A DNA stretch of 64,000 nucleotides from Bryoerythrophyllum caledonicum (Eukaryota > Streptophyta > Bryopsida > Pottiales > Pottiaceae): assembly GCA_963971425.1 (NCBI GenBank), contig OZ020523.1:21433105-21497104 (forward strand), read 5' to 3'. Every line of letters starts with the position of its first letter. Position 1 is the stretch's first letter. Shown here piece after piece: positions 36,067 to 48,978 of the stretch. The notes under the pieces are model-generated. The model had not been told where the DNA came from. It did not search any database and saw only the letters and a program-made list of their open reading frames with translations. The position numbers were made by a program, and so were the translations under genes.

Positions 36067-36402
36067 TAGAGTTTTCCTAAAAGTGCTTCCCAAATGGGTA
36101 AGTCAGGAGGAATATGGTGCCAAAGAGTATGAGATGTATAAACGGAAAAAAAAAAGCATGAGGAAATTTCATATTGCCTTCTTCTACACCAATGAAATGC
36201 TTTGCAATCAATGTTCTTGGGCCCTACCCCATGCAAGCTAAAGCTCCCCCATAGTACCCTAAGTTCTCAAAGGGTTGACCAATAGTTCCCCCAAGCCTTT
36301 CCCAAGGCAAGACACCATGTGCATGTGGTCCCGGTTACTAACATAAGACCCTAAGATTCGGGGTACCTATCCAGTGTATTTTGGTGACTTTCGGGAAAAC
36401 TC
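36067..36402 (-). repeat. Dispersed repeat, inverted copy of 51117-51452
   Basis: About 335 bp, reverse-complement of the segment inside the copia element, with roughly nine in ten bases alike by eye. It begins GAGTTTTCC(C/T)GAAAGTCACC and ends near TTAGGAAAACTCTA in the orientation of the other copy. The minus-strand frame includes HTLWHHIPPDLPIWEALLGK in both copies, hinting at a fragment of a larger coding element, family unknown. Confidence 0.8.
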
Positions 36403-39400
36403 AAGTATTTGATGGATTTTATAAAATATCATGTCAGCAATATATATTTGTACATGTGTGTATGTGTGTCTGCGTGTGTATGCATGCTAAGCAACACCAG
36501 ATAAATGTAGCATGTGACCATGAATTTAGTACCAAGGCATGGCTGAATTCACAAGATTTGTTTTGATATTTCATTTCAAATTCAGATCCTGTTTTCTCAC
36601 TTTCAACAACCCCTAATGCGTCTTGCTCAATCTAAACCAAAAGACACCACAATTCGCCCCTTTGTATCACAAAACCTTAAGTTCAATTTTACTCTCTTTT
36701 ACATTGATCCGACCGTAAGACCTAGTCAGAAACTTTGTTATGTATGTGGACACCAACTTCCACCCGATTCCTTGCCAATTACAAGATTGAAACTCATCAA
36801 AACATCTGTTTCGCCAAAATACAGGAAGCCAATTCGGGCCTCAAGAAGCTTGAGGGGTTGGTGAAAAACTAGTAAAGTAAATATAACATGACTCCCCTCA
36901 TTTCCAACGCAACACAAAGTAGCTGCTGCAAAATAAAATATAAATATGGATGCCTAGCACTAGAACCGTCTTCCCCCTCACTGTAGACTGAGAGTGTGTG
37001 TAGCATATCTGTCAGTGTGTATATTGCTCTCTAGTTGTCCGAGACAAGACCCAGCCTGGGAGGTTCGTGAGCTGGAGGTGCGCTCATGTTTTTTTATTAC
37101 AAGTGTGCTTCTGGAAGACTGAATGAGCGTGTGATTGCTTCCTACGTGACAAAACTTGTAGACGTGGTGCTGCACTAGGAGCATGGTGGCGAATCATTGA
37201 AACAAGTGATTCAGTTGCAGTTCAATCGAATCTCACAGCTTGATCGACGCTGTAGAAAGTGAGCCGACTCAGAAGATTAGTACCTGCTTAATCCAGCTCT
37301 CCGCCATTCTGGATCGGGGAACTACGTCGTCCAAGATGGCGATCGACTCCCAGAACTGAGTGTGCTCTTTCGTTTGCGAGGATCGATAATTACGCACAGT
37401 CTGTGCGCCGCGTTTAATAACAAGCAGGATACACGTCGTCTAATGCTGCATCGTTCGATCTGTACAATTCTACGACGTAGATGAGTGGGATGCTCAAGCT
37501 CCGATAAATGTATGCAGTGACAGCACAAATAGCATCGCATGATCCTCCCAGCAGAGCATGAATGAATGCTCATGGCCTGCAAATTACTCATGCAATTCTG
37601 GCTTTGCTATGTCAATGTCTGATCGAATGCAACAGATGCCCAGTTGCTACAGTAGTACGGTGGCAACCAGCAGCGTGCGCACACCATTCTTGTGCAGGCT
37701 CGTGCTCTGCGAGATCGCCCTCCGGCGACTCCATCTGGACGGCGCTTTGTCTGAGGCTCTCTACTTGCACCCTCGACATGAGCACGATGCGCATTTCCCA
37801 CGCTCGGTGGTGGCAGTTGCTACAGAAACACGGTGTTATATGTCACTCAATGCGTACACTTAGCAGTGATACGCGTCATCAATTCTAAGGAACCAAGAAA
37901 ATGGGCAGCCTGCAGTTCAACGAGCATGGCGTGACTGGTGCAACCGCCGGAACATGTGCTGCTCTTGAATGCTCCCAACGTCGTCATTTGAAGGGCGCTG
38001 CCTCCTTTGAACTAGAACCTGTACTCCAGTAGCAGACATGCAACCGATGAGACACACGAGAATCATATGTTATCCGAAATGATCTACGAAAGCTGCCTCG
38101 GGGTCTGGCAAGCTTAGACTCACCACGCACTGCCACTGCCTCGTGCACACGAGTCAAAGCTTGTGACATTTTCAACTGGTGGAGTTGTACTGGGAAACAT
38201 TTCCGCAAGCTAGACATTTGGTTGATTTAACATATAGTCGAAGGGTAACCAAACATCTGTATAAGATCTCGTCATGGAAATATACATTTCTCCACGGGAT
38301 TCAATTATTAGTTGTAAGTTGATTACCTCACCTGTGCGAGATTGATTTGTGAGGTAGCAATTGAAGACTCACAACGCAATGAATCAGGTATGAGTGGGGT
38401 GCAAGTCCGGGTTCAAGGCTTGTTCACACTTCCAGTGGACCTTTCCCCTGCTGCAGTTACATCGATATAAACCGCGTTGTAGCTACTACGCTATTGAGAC
38501 CAATGTAAACACCCCTCCAGCTACAAGTTACTCCCTGTAGTTAAAATCTCTTTTACATACGCCAAAGACTGTCTCGACTAACTATTGAGTACTTTGGAAG
38601 TCATTTCAGACTCTCCGGTGGCTAATAAAAACCATAATAAAAACGCTTCACTACTCCACTGACAGGAACTTTAAAAGTAGAGCTCCCTGTGATAAAAGTA
38701 CAGTAGTATGAATCAATGAGCCCTTCCAAATACAACTCGCTTAACGACACGCTTCATTTCTGTGGACTTACAATATACGATAATATTGTAAGTCACAGAA
38801 AGTAGCACGTAACAAACATGTAGAATAAACAACGTTCCACGTATAGATCATCCCAAAAATTCCTCGATATGAGTATTCTCGCCACAGAGTCTGTAAGCAT
38901 CTCCATAGGCTGATTGAACTGGCCAAACTACATCAAAAAGAGCATGAACTCCCTTCGAAGGAACAAGAGTTGCGGGACAAACAGACATGCCCGCTGTTCG
39001 CGGGAGGCGTCGTCTCTCTCATAGGCTGATATAACTGGCCAAACTACAACAAAAAGAGCATGAACTCCCTTCGAAGGAACAAGAGTTGCTAGTCAAAGAG
39101 ACATGCTAACAGAGACTGGGTGTCTCGAGCTACAGCAGGAAAGGAAATCTATCAAACTTTCGCTGGCAATTATCTATCCACCTGTAAGTCGGTGGGACAT
39201 CAAAACGCCTAAATTTACTCTAGGTCCGGGGCTCCAGGATCACAGCATCACCATGTTCCAATGAACAGTGATAATGTATGGCCTAAGTGAAACACATATT
39301 ACGCACAACGGTACACAATGCAAGGTCTGAGTTGGAAAAAGTGCATCCATTATGTTTGACAAAATTGTAGACCAGGAAAGTTCTGCTGCTGGCTAGATAC

Positions 39401-39429
39401 GTCAAAGGACAGCATGTGAGAAAGCACTC
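36403..39429. other. Intergenic region, no gene recognised
   Basis: Three kilobases without a convincing gene. A GT dinucleotide tract lies at about 36450-36485. A palindrome (TTCTGTG...CACAGAA, arms about 19 bp around ACTTACAATAT) lies at about 38756-38800. A local duplication is at 38905-39106. Several open frames at 37320-37890 overlap on both strands in GC-richer sequence and have no recognised motif. Confidence 0.4.
38905..39106. repeat. Local direct duplication (about 86 bp x 2) with an RPL23 5' fragment between
   Basis: ATAGGCTGAT through AGACATGC occurs at 38905-38990 and again at 39021-39106 with a few changes. Between them, 39000-39024 (GCGGGAGGCGTCGTCTCTCT...) is an exact 25-bp match to 40418-40442, which lies just upstream of the RPL23 start codon. 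The insert is therefore copied from the 5' flank of the neighbouring gene. Confidence 0.85.
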
Positions 39430-40436
<1,007 letters not shown>

Positions 40437-40448
40437 TCATAGCCCCCC

Positions 40449-40461
40449 AAACCCTAAACCC
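40449..40461 (+). promoter_or_regulatory. Telo-box upstream of RPL23
   Basis: AAACCCTAAACCC, about 90 bp upstream of the RPL23 ATG. Telo-boxes (AAACCCTAA) are common in promoters of plant ribosomal-protein genes and support growth-linked expression. The motif also points to a plant-type telomere repeat and hence to a plant lineage. Confidence 0.75.
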
Positions 40462-41139
40462 TTGCCCTAAGCCCCTCGTGGATGAATGAAATAAACGAGC
40501 CTCGTCGGAACTTATCATCTCTTCAACGTTGGCAATGGTTTGATTGATTTCATGTTTCATTTTGATGGAAAGGAGTAGCTTAGGATGTTGTAGGGATACC
40601 CAAGTTTGTGATGTATTGGTTCTTGCGAGGCTCCTAAATTACTCCTACAAGCTTATCATGGCATGGAAAAGAAAACTAGTACAGGAGAAATATCGAAAGA
40701 AGAAAAATATTCATTTTTCTACATTCTCCGAAACAAATTATTTGCAATACTTCATGAGGATCGTTTGTTTGGCACTTTTAATCTACGTGGTATGTATGCA
40801 TCGCCGAATGCTATCTCGTGAGCGGTGATAGGTGAGCAGTGAGCATTGAGCATTTAGATTTAAGTTTTAATGTTTAGGGTTTGAGATTTTGGATTTGTTA
40901 TTAAAGTTCATGGTTTAGTAACATGCAACAATTTCATATTTTTTGAAGTAAGGTACAAAGTAATTATTTACCCACACCTCAAGGCTTATCCCTCACAATA
41001 TTTGTCCTAAGTATCCTAAAAATTTATTACTTTGGTTATCGTCAATATTTATTGATTGTCCATATATTAAAAATATTCATTTTAGAAAGTGTAAAACTAC
41101 TCTATTACAAAACTAAACCTCTCTCCTAGTCTAATTTGA
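40462..41139. other. AT-rich intergenic region
   Basis: No gene is supported. The open frame at 40544-40828 on the plus strand has no recognisable domain. Confidence 0.4.
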
Positions 41140-41290
41140 ATTGTATATATTGGAATTGCGTCCACCCTCGAAAGGAGGAAGTAGTTCCATACTACTAACC
41201 CATGCCCGGTGGGCATGGACTTAGTGGTGGAATGAACGGACACTTTATCCACGCCGATACCCTTCGGGGACCGACGTTCTTCTTCTTATA
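41140..41290 (+). repeat. 3' part of a SINE-like repeat
   Basis: Contains the modules CCTCGAAAGGAGGAAGTAG, TTCCATACTACTAACCCATG, ACTTAGTGGTGGAATGAACG and a GC hairpin at about 41250-41275 (ACCCTTCGGGGACCGACG) ending TTCTTCTTCTT. The same module order appears at 43380, 43890, 49550 (reverse) and 62740 (reverse). No tRNA-like head is visible in this copy. Confidence 0.7.
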
Positions 41291-41570
41291 TATTGGAATA
41301 AACAAAATTCACAATAATTTTTCCAAGCAAAACTCTACAATATTATCTTAGTATGAAAACCTATTTATATGTCTTATAGAATATTACATTGTTTCATCTT
41401 TGAAAATGTAAATATTGTATTCTCTATAATTAATCCAAACTTCAAATTTGAGATGCTAATGTGAGCAAAAAAAATTAATAACATTTAAAGCGAAACACAT
41501 AGGTTGCATTTAGCAAAATCATTTTTCTTTTAGATTTTGATGTTGGGCATACATCATGTAGATAAAAAAA

Positions 41571-41641
41571 GACTTAGTGGTGGAATGAACGGACACTTTA
41601 TTCACGCCGGCCCTCTTCGGGGACCGGCGTTCTTCTTCTTC
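41571..41641 (+). repeat. SINE-like 3' tail with a GC hairpin
   Basis: ACTTAGTGGTGGAATGAACG, then CACGCCGGCCCTCTTCGG and GGACCGGCG, then TTCTTCTTCTT. It is nearly identical to 41219-41284 and lies only about 290 bp downstream. The core CGCCGG...CTTCGGGGACCGGCG folds into a hairpin. Confidence 0.75.
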
Positions 41642-42168
41642 TGTTGATAAAAATGTTACACAAGAATTAAAAACATTGCATATTGAAATGTTTTAAAATG
41701 GTTGGAAAAAATGGGTATCCTATGTTTAGGCCTCCCATATTACAAAAAGAGTGTGTTACATAGGTTATATGTGCTGCTCTCCCTACCATAAAAAATCTAT
41801 GCAACGTGATCCATCTGAAATATAAAAAAAATTAAAAACACAATATTCCCTCAAAATGCACGCACAAATATATCAATTTTGAAAGTTTGATATCTTCAGC
41901 GCCGACGGCATTGTCATGTTTGGCATTATCCCACAAATTCTCCGGATTTTAGAAATACGAAAAGAGCTTAAATCAGAATCAAAGAACTTGTAACAAATTT
42001 ATTTCTATACAGCTGCTGCTACATTCCTCCAAAACAAATTCGCAGCAATACAGACCCATATAATAAACAACTCCATCCCAAGTATTGTCTAGTTGGTGTC
42101 CTTTGAATCCTACATTGGAAGGCCAACAAAGTTCACCGCTTGTTCTTATTCATCTATGGCCATATATA

Positions 42169-42536
42169 CCGTAGGTCAAGGGCACCTTCTGCACTTGGAC
42201 GCCGAATAATTAATTAAAGTCAAAAAAGTGGGTTCAGCTTTCTAAAAGAAATTTTAGAAGATTTCGGCAAGAGTTCACCGATTACTATAATTAGCCTATT
42301 TTGACGCCCAAGGGGTTTGAACCGAAGACCTCAAGCTCCCTACTTGGAGCTCTTTTGCACACACTTCCATGAATCAAGGCTTTCCAAGCCATAACTCCCC
42401 ATTGATGTCCTTAGTGTCTGAAGATTTTGTATGTTAATATTTTCTTCAATTTCGGCATTTTCACTCAATAATTTCCCAAATAATTCGGCATGCCTTTTTT
42501 GAATTAATTATAGCCGAAGGTGCCCTTCACCTACGG
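42169..42536. mobile_element. MITE with CCGTAGGT ends and TA target site (368 bp)
   Basis: Left end CCGTAGGTCAAGGGCACCTT and right end (reverse-complemented) CCGTAGGTGAAGGGCACCTT, with 22 of 24 bases alike. TA flanks at 42167-42168 and 42537-42538. Inside the ends, TAATTAATT-type stretches are also inverted. Non-coding. It is a different family from the CACTAAA MITEs but has the same TA target. Confidence 0.8.
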
Positions 42537-42881
42537 TAGTTCAACTAAGTCATCTATGAGTATCTATGTCTATTTTTAATATTTTAAAGCGTCCCAATAC
42601 CCTAGGTGGTAAGTCAAAATGAATTAGTCTCTAACCTTATTTATGATATCGAGAGGCACTTGATGGAATAAAGAAATATCAATCTTTTCAAGAATTGTTA
42701 ATATATTTTTGTTCTATTTATGAAACAAAAAATAAAATCATTTTGTTTGTAAAGTATATGTAGATATTAAAAATAGTTAACTAAATATATAAAACAACAT
42801 ATAAAATATTTCATATCAAATTCATTTTGCTTGTAAATATATATTTAAATTATGAAAATAATTACAAATATACATGATGAA

Positions 42882-42909
<28 letters not shown>
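42882..42909. repeat. (AT)n microsatellite
   Basis: Uninterrupted alternating A and T for about 28 bp, ending at ATGTATGAG. Confidence 0.95.
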
Positions 42910-42914
<5 letters not shown>

Positions 42915-43180
42915 AGAATGATAAAGAGTGATTTCATCAAATTTCAATGGATCTTAAAGAATCTAAGGATATGATATTTGATGACTCCAATTTTCAAAAG
43001 ACTTACATTTTTAATACACAAAATTAACAAATGTGACATGTGTTTTTAACTACTTTTCAAATTTAGTATTAAATATTTCAAATTTGTGATTTTTGAAGAA
43101 TTTAAGGCATGCTCATTTGAATAAATATTTTTCAGAATTCCAACTTGAGCCTTGGATACCATGGTTTATTTCAGAGACAC

Positions 43181-43460
43181 CTTGGCCTTGGTGTGGTGGT
43201 TTGGGTCATAGCTACCCGGTGAGGTGGTTGTGAGTTCAAGTCCCCGCGGCGGCATGGTGCCTACCACCATAATCCACCCAGCTATGGTGGGGAGTCTTAA
43301 GACTTTGTTGTAAGGGTAGCCCAAAAAACCCTTGGAGGGAGGATGACATGTCAGTTTTCTCTAAGACACTTAGTGTAGAAAAAGTATTTACCCTCGAAAG
43401 GGAGAAGTATTTCTATTACACTAAGTTCCCGTGTCCCGTGGCCATTGGCTTAGAGCATCT
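43181..43460 (+). mobile_element. tRNA-derived SINE-like element
   Basis: The head has a plausible polymerase III A box (about 43197-43212, TGGTTTGGGTCATAGC) and B box (43227-43243, containing GAGTTCAAGTCC). The body includes CCCTTGGAGGGAGGATGACA, CACTTAGTGTAGAAAAAG, CCCTCGAAAGGGAGAAG and CCCGTGTCCCGTGGCC. Body modules recur in the same order at 62735-63000 (reverse) and 63590-63800. The two box motifs at tRNA-like spacing suggest a tRNA-derived SINE. Confidence 0.65.
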
Positions 43461-44551
43461 TCACCAGGGCACATGGCCCCGACAAAGTTTTGGTTTTGAC
43501 ATGGAAATTGTGAATTCTTCCCCACCGCACATAGAGTCCCAGTACACCGATTGGCCGGTAAGCGTTAGCCAGGCTTCGAGACGCTAGAATTTGTAGATAT
43601 GCCGTCTACACACTAATATTCCTCATCAAAGAGGACCTCTCCCGTGTCACAACGTGGAAGTGGTTGCAGCTCTCTGCTCGCACATTCACCAACTGTCAAA
43701 TTGTAGTCTGCTGTAAATTTTTCCCGACACTTGATGGCTGCACCATGCGCGGCACTTGACGCTCGGATGTTTCCTAGGTTTTCCGTTTCAACTACTTGGA
43801 GGTGTGAAAAATTCACGTTAGCCTACAAAGCGTGCCCGCTCCACCCATGCGTCTCCCGGCGTGGGTTGGCGTGAAGGTTGGAGATACTCCTAGTGAAGAG
43901 AATGAACAAACACAATATTCACGCCGGTCCCCTTTGAAGACCAGAGTTCTACTTGTGTAGTACTTTCTGGGTTCTGGCAAACCTGCTCGGCACTTTGGTG
44001 CGGATTCACCACCAGGCACACGTCGCGCAACATGGAAAGGACGGTGCAGAGCCGATTGCCGGTCACGTGCCGGGCCACACCGCCCCACCAGTGCCCAATT
44101 TCCCGGGCCTTGGGCACGGCACACTTGAATCCGTTCCAAGAAAGGCACTATTTGGGCGGGGCAACATCTCGGGGAAACCATAGCAAACAAGGCACAGCAC
44201 CAGGCTCGCACCGGATTCAAGGCCCGCCTCTCAGCATTCATTCCCCGATTCATCCATCCCGACCGGCTACACCCAGTTCCATCCTTCCTCCGCTGCTGCC
44301 GCGTCACGCGGCGACCGGGAGCGGCCGGTGGTGGTCTTGCCTTTCATGGCCGTTGGCGCACGTTGAAGCTTTTTGCCCAGTGCCGGAGATGGCTGCTTTC
44401 CGAGCTCCTTTAGGGTAAATTCGCACGGCTCGCAATTGCTTCCTATCATTGCCGCGACACCTTCTCCGTTGTTCACTTATTGCGCGCTCAGGTTTTCGAG
44501 CACGATCAAGAGAGCTGTCAGCTTTGGACGGAGGCGAGGGTTTGCTGAACG
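43461..44551. other. Upstream region of the His-rich gene, no gene supported
   Basis: A SINE-like tail at about 43888-43960 (GTGAAGAGAATGAACAAACA, then CGCCGGTCCCCTTTG) is the only repeat I recognise. GC content rises from 43,960 to the start codon at 44552, and this stretch likely carries the promoter and 5' leader. Overlapping open frames on both strands here are GC effects. Confidence 0.45.
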
Positions 44552-47500
44552 ATGAGAGGAGCTATGGCGTCGTGGATGGCGGTGCTGGCCTTGGCGTGCG
44601 TGCTTGGAGTGGCCGTTGCGGAGTTTGTGGGGGAGGGGTTTGAGCACGCCACGGCCGTCGGGAAGTTTGTGGGCGAGGGGGAGAAGCACGCCACGGCCGT
44701 TGGGGAGTTTGTAGTGGTGCACCGGCATTTTGGCGGGGAGAGGAGGATCTTTCGTAGGCAGGAGATCGGATATGGCATCCGGACGCAGTGGAAGTTTAAC
44801 CCGTGGAGTCCGCTCGAGACGTTCGGAGTGCGGAAGGCGGGCCACGGGCACAGGAAGTGTGGGATGGCTGCGAAATTCGGTTCGTTGTGGTCCAGGGTGT
44901 TCGGGCCTCTTCAACATCCTGAGGTGCACTACAGGCACCACCATGGTGAGGAGGAGCATCACCATGAGCACCGGTTTATGGGAGGCATGGAGCATCATCA
45001 CATGCACCATCGTCGCCACTTTGGGTGGGGTTTGCTGCGCAAGGTTGCTCGGTGGTTTTCCGGCATTCCATCGTTCCTTTCCGACGTGCCTGCTCTGATT
45101 GTAAGTGATTCTTACGCGTATTTGATACTTGAACATGTTGTCGTGCGTGCAAGCCTTGTGTTGTACGGACGTTTAGAAATTCACTTCGATGCGTCGATAA
45201 CCAGGTTTTGTCGCTTCAATAGTTAACTTACTTTAGGAGTTGTAGAGTGTACATGTAGTTTTTTAAGAGTTCAGCGTTGCAATATAGTATTAATGTTTTT
45301 ATTGTGCTGTTTGAGAGACGATTGAAGGATTAGTTTGTCAAATTTGAGTGAGAACTCTCATCGTACAGGGAGTAACGCTTCATTTTCTAGCATCTCATAT
45401 TTTTTGTTTGGGATGGATGTCTTTGGTAATTCAGAGGAACTGGAGTGCCCGAGTAGGAGGAAGGAAGCCACCTACTGTTGAATCTGTAACCGAACCTTTG
45501 GACATGCATGCATTGCAAAAGCCTTCCAGCCCTAGCCTGTCATGCACTCTGCGGGAGAAACTGTCTCACATGTTTGTAGCCGTTGCGGACGAGGTTGTTG
45601 CTTCTGCTGACACCGTCGACAAAGACGACTTGCAGTCAGGTGACTTCGCAAATTGTTCTCTTCTCATGAAGTCATTTTATGAAATCGTTTTTACTATTCC
45701 TTTAGTGTTTTGTTTCTTCTGAGCCGAACAATTCGTTGAATTGTGCCTGTTTTTTTCATGTACTTACATTTGTGATCAACCGCTGTAATTTCAACGTTTG
45801 CAATTGCATCGGCAGTTCTGCTGTTGTTTGGTTGACTTTTTTTTGGGTAAAAAGACTGGAAGTTTTTGGTTGACAGTATTTTCTGTCATCTGTTCTTTTA
45901 TGTATGTAGATTCTGTTAAGAGAAACTTGAAGAAGTTCATGGGCTACTCCATGGCGCTCAGAATCGGAGAGAATATATGCGACACCTCATCGCTGTCTCC
46001 ATGTGAGCAGGAATTTGTAAGTAACTCTGTACGTTGGTTGTTTACATCCTCCAATTTTGCCTGCTGCGTTATGTGGATCCTGTCTGCGTGCTGGAGACTC
46101 ATTTTTGAAAGGTTATTTTGACGTGGATGCCAAGTCTAGTATTCAGTAAACGATGCGGTATGACGCCGGTCGCACTACAAGAACTGAACGAGCCGGAATC
46201 GGATTAGACTTAAGATTAGTCCAATGACTTACTTCGCTGCTATTTAAATGTTTTTCTATATGTAATTACAGGTTTGTTTGAGTATGCTTTGGTTTTTGAC
46301 ATTTTGGTGTTGCTGTGTCTACAGTGTGATGTGTTTGTCAGCCACCCTAAAAGCGGAATCCTTATGGCTTTTCGAATTCTTGGCCTAAATCCAGTGAGGG
46401 CGGCCATGAACCCAAAACTTGTGGCTGCGGGCATGTCGTCTTCCAAGCCCCTGGTCAGGCCGATATTGTCCCCAAGTGAAAGGGACATGGCCATAAACTT
46501 AAGAAAGGTGCGTTTCTTCCTCTAATTCAGTAGAGAGAAAGAAAGATTCTTGAAGGGGTCGACAAATTTTGTACAAGTTCTGATATACTCAGAACGGCTT
46601 AGAAATTGTCGTGAGTTAAATGGTATGCTTGAATAGTGCATGTCTTAGAGCAGATATTAATGCGTGTAAAGCAGATATTTTGTGTAATCGCCGTGATTTG
46701 ACAATCGTCTTTGTTGGATTGAGATTAGTTCATTTTGTGATGCTCTGTTCATGTGTAATCTTCATGTATGGATGCAGACTCACAGACTGGCGCATATTGT
46801 ATTTCAACGTATTCTTGCTGCTAATCCGACCAAAGAGAGTGTGCGAGAATTTAAGCATGGGCTCTACAGAAATACGGTCTCTAAAATCTTTGGTGGGGAG
46901 TCAACAGTGAATCCTTGCAAAGGTACGCAACAAGTCAGATCATTTTAAAAATTGGTCATCTTTTGATCACTTTTGCATGGATCTTTACTTGAGTACCTGC
47001 TTGAAATTTGACCTAAATAGTATTTCTTGATGAAACATGAAATCATTTATTTGGGGTGGTTTGTGTTAGCCTGCCTGCGACAGGAGATCTGTCGTCTTAA
47101 AAAGTTGGCAAAGAAATCAATGATCGAAGTTTGTGAGAACCCAGTTGACTCTCATCTGGAACAATCAGTAAGTTACATTTCTCAATCTTATTAGAACTAG
47201 ACTACTCTGAGAGAATCTATGTTTTGGAGGCGATCTGGTTATCTGTTGCTTGGTGTTCCTTAACAGCGAGGGTATGATTTATGTAGAGTATCTGCAGGAT
47301 TTCTATCCAGAGTTCTGAAGTTTTGCGAGGAAGTATTTATGACTTATTTTGCGGATGGTTGCTGTCAAAAATCTGATGCATTTTGCCTGATTTTCTTGTG
47401 ACAGTGCCAATTTGCGAAGGAGAACAGATTTGTATTCAAGACACTGTTTGCATACAAGTTCAAGTTTTGGGAGAAGGCATTATCTGTTTGCAGGGACCGA

Positions 47501-48270
47501 AAGGCCTGTCACTCTCCTATTACTCCTTACGAGCCAACATTAAATACTTTGGTGGAAGGGGACAGATCACACAATTTGCGCCTCGCCCATCTTGACGTCA
47601 GTCACTTCCGAAATCCGAGGGGAGTAGAAGTTGCACGATTTATTGCCCATCCCATGCGTCGGTGAGTTTCAATCTGTTATCGAATTACTAGTAGGCTGGA
47701 ATTGAATTTTAACACGCCGGGATGAACGCTTCAACTGCTCTTTTTCTTAGAGGTCCGTTTTTACTATTGTATTCATCAATTTTGGAAATCAAAGATATTT
47801 TCAAAGGTTGGATTTTTTTTATTAGTTTTCGAGTTTCCTTCATGCTGAACTGTGAATTGTAATGTTGCAGGAATGGCCTGAGTTGTAGGCAGCGAGCACT
47901 TCACAGAGCAGCGATGCTCCGGGGACATAGCCTGGACGTTATTGCATCTGAGTTGTTGAAAGGCCACGGTGAACAAGGTTCAATAATTGTGGTGGAATTT
48001 GTGGCAGGTCCTCAAATGGAGGTTAATCAAGAAATGCACAGTATTCCGCTGTCATTTAGAGCGTCCTCATTCCGCTCAGTGGAGTTTAAACCTTTCCGTG
48101 AGATTTTAAAGAAACCCTTGGTCGATTCCAGCCCTGTCCATCTGAACGATGTGATGGAGGATTCAATTGCCAAGCCTCACGGCATTCCAGATGTGACGTC
48201 TACTTCAGCTGATGTTGCACTTGAATTGCCCTCCAGCGTTGAGTCTAATGGAGAGCATCCAGATATGTGA
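44552..48270 (+). CDS. Unrecognised protein with signal peptide and His-rich segment
   Basis: Eight exons: 44552-45100, 45435-45639, 45910-46016, 46325-46507, 46778-46922, 47070-47167, 47405-47661 and 47871-48270 (1944 nt, 647 residues), all GT-AG and in phase. The N-terminus MASWMAVLALACVLGVAVAE is a strong signal peptide (first ATG 12 nt earlier). An imperfect repeat EHATAVG...KHATAVGEF follows. Residues about 130-155 are His-rich (HHHGEEEHHHEH and HHHMHHRRHF), a possible metal-binding stretch. Exons 2-8 code for a mixed, mostly soluble protein with conserved-looking stretches (MGYSMALRIGENICDTSSLS, HPKSGILMAFRILGLNPVRA, HLDVSHFRNPRGVEVARFIA) and an acidic Ser-rich tail. I do not recognise a family. 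A fusion of two adjacent genes between exons 1 and 2 cannot be excluded. Confidence 0.75.
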
Positions 48271-48978
48271 AAGATGCCTTTGAAGTAGTGCACCACTGTT
48301 GCTTGAATTTGGCGAAGCTGGTTTCGAGAATTTCAAGTACGCAAGTGAAGAATGCGTTCCCATGTGGAAAGCTGTAAACGTAAGTGTACGTAGGGATGTT
48401 GTCACAGAAGTCAGTTCGGTGATGAAAGTACGTAGTATGACACCAGTGCTTGGGCCAGAATACGATAATAAGGTTTCTCTCGTTGCTGTACATATTTGGA
48501 TATAGTCCATGACGGAGATGAAGAACTTATCGTACTGCTTACTGGTTCTTTTAGAATGGGGGCTATCGTACATCGTTTCGTTGTATGGATATGACTAAAA
48601 CTGTTACTATTTCGTACTTACGGAAATTGATCTTGGAATCTGTTTCTAAGAGCTACTTCATTGTTATTTGATCATGATTTCTTGCAACTTGGTGTTATGA
48701 TTTTTTAAGTTTTGGGACATTACAAAATCATCATAAATCATAATGCCTACTTCACTGTGTATAGTTTGATTATCTATTGTTTAGTTTAATTACCTATTCT
48801 AAGTAACAGTTGATTGATGGCAGCATTTGGATTTTTTTGACTTGTGGTATTACGTGGAAGGATAACTTTTATGGAGTAAAAACAATTATGATTTGACATA
48901 GTGAGAAGATTTTTACCCTATGTGTTGGTCAGTTTTGTACATAATTAATTCACAATTGGGCCAGTTCAAAAAACACTA
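48271..48978. other. 3' flank of the His-rich gene
   Basis: Presumed 3' UTR and intergenic DNA. No gene or repeat is recognised before the MITE at 48979. Confidence 0.4.

Larger units (their letters stand above)
41642..43179. other. AT-rich region without genes
   Basis: Apart from the MITE at 42169-42536 and a dinucleotide run at 42882-42909, I see no gene or RNA. Base composition is strongly AT-rich. Confidence 0.5.

Noticed and set aside
37322..37891. Possible gene from overlapping frames on both strands
   Set aside because: No frame has a recognisable motif, start context or consistent splice continuation.
43197..43243. A functional tRNA gene
   Set aside because: A and B boxes are tRNA-like, but no acceptor stem or anticodon arm can be paired, and the same sequence recurs within a longer repeat.
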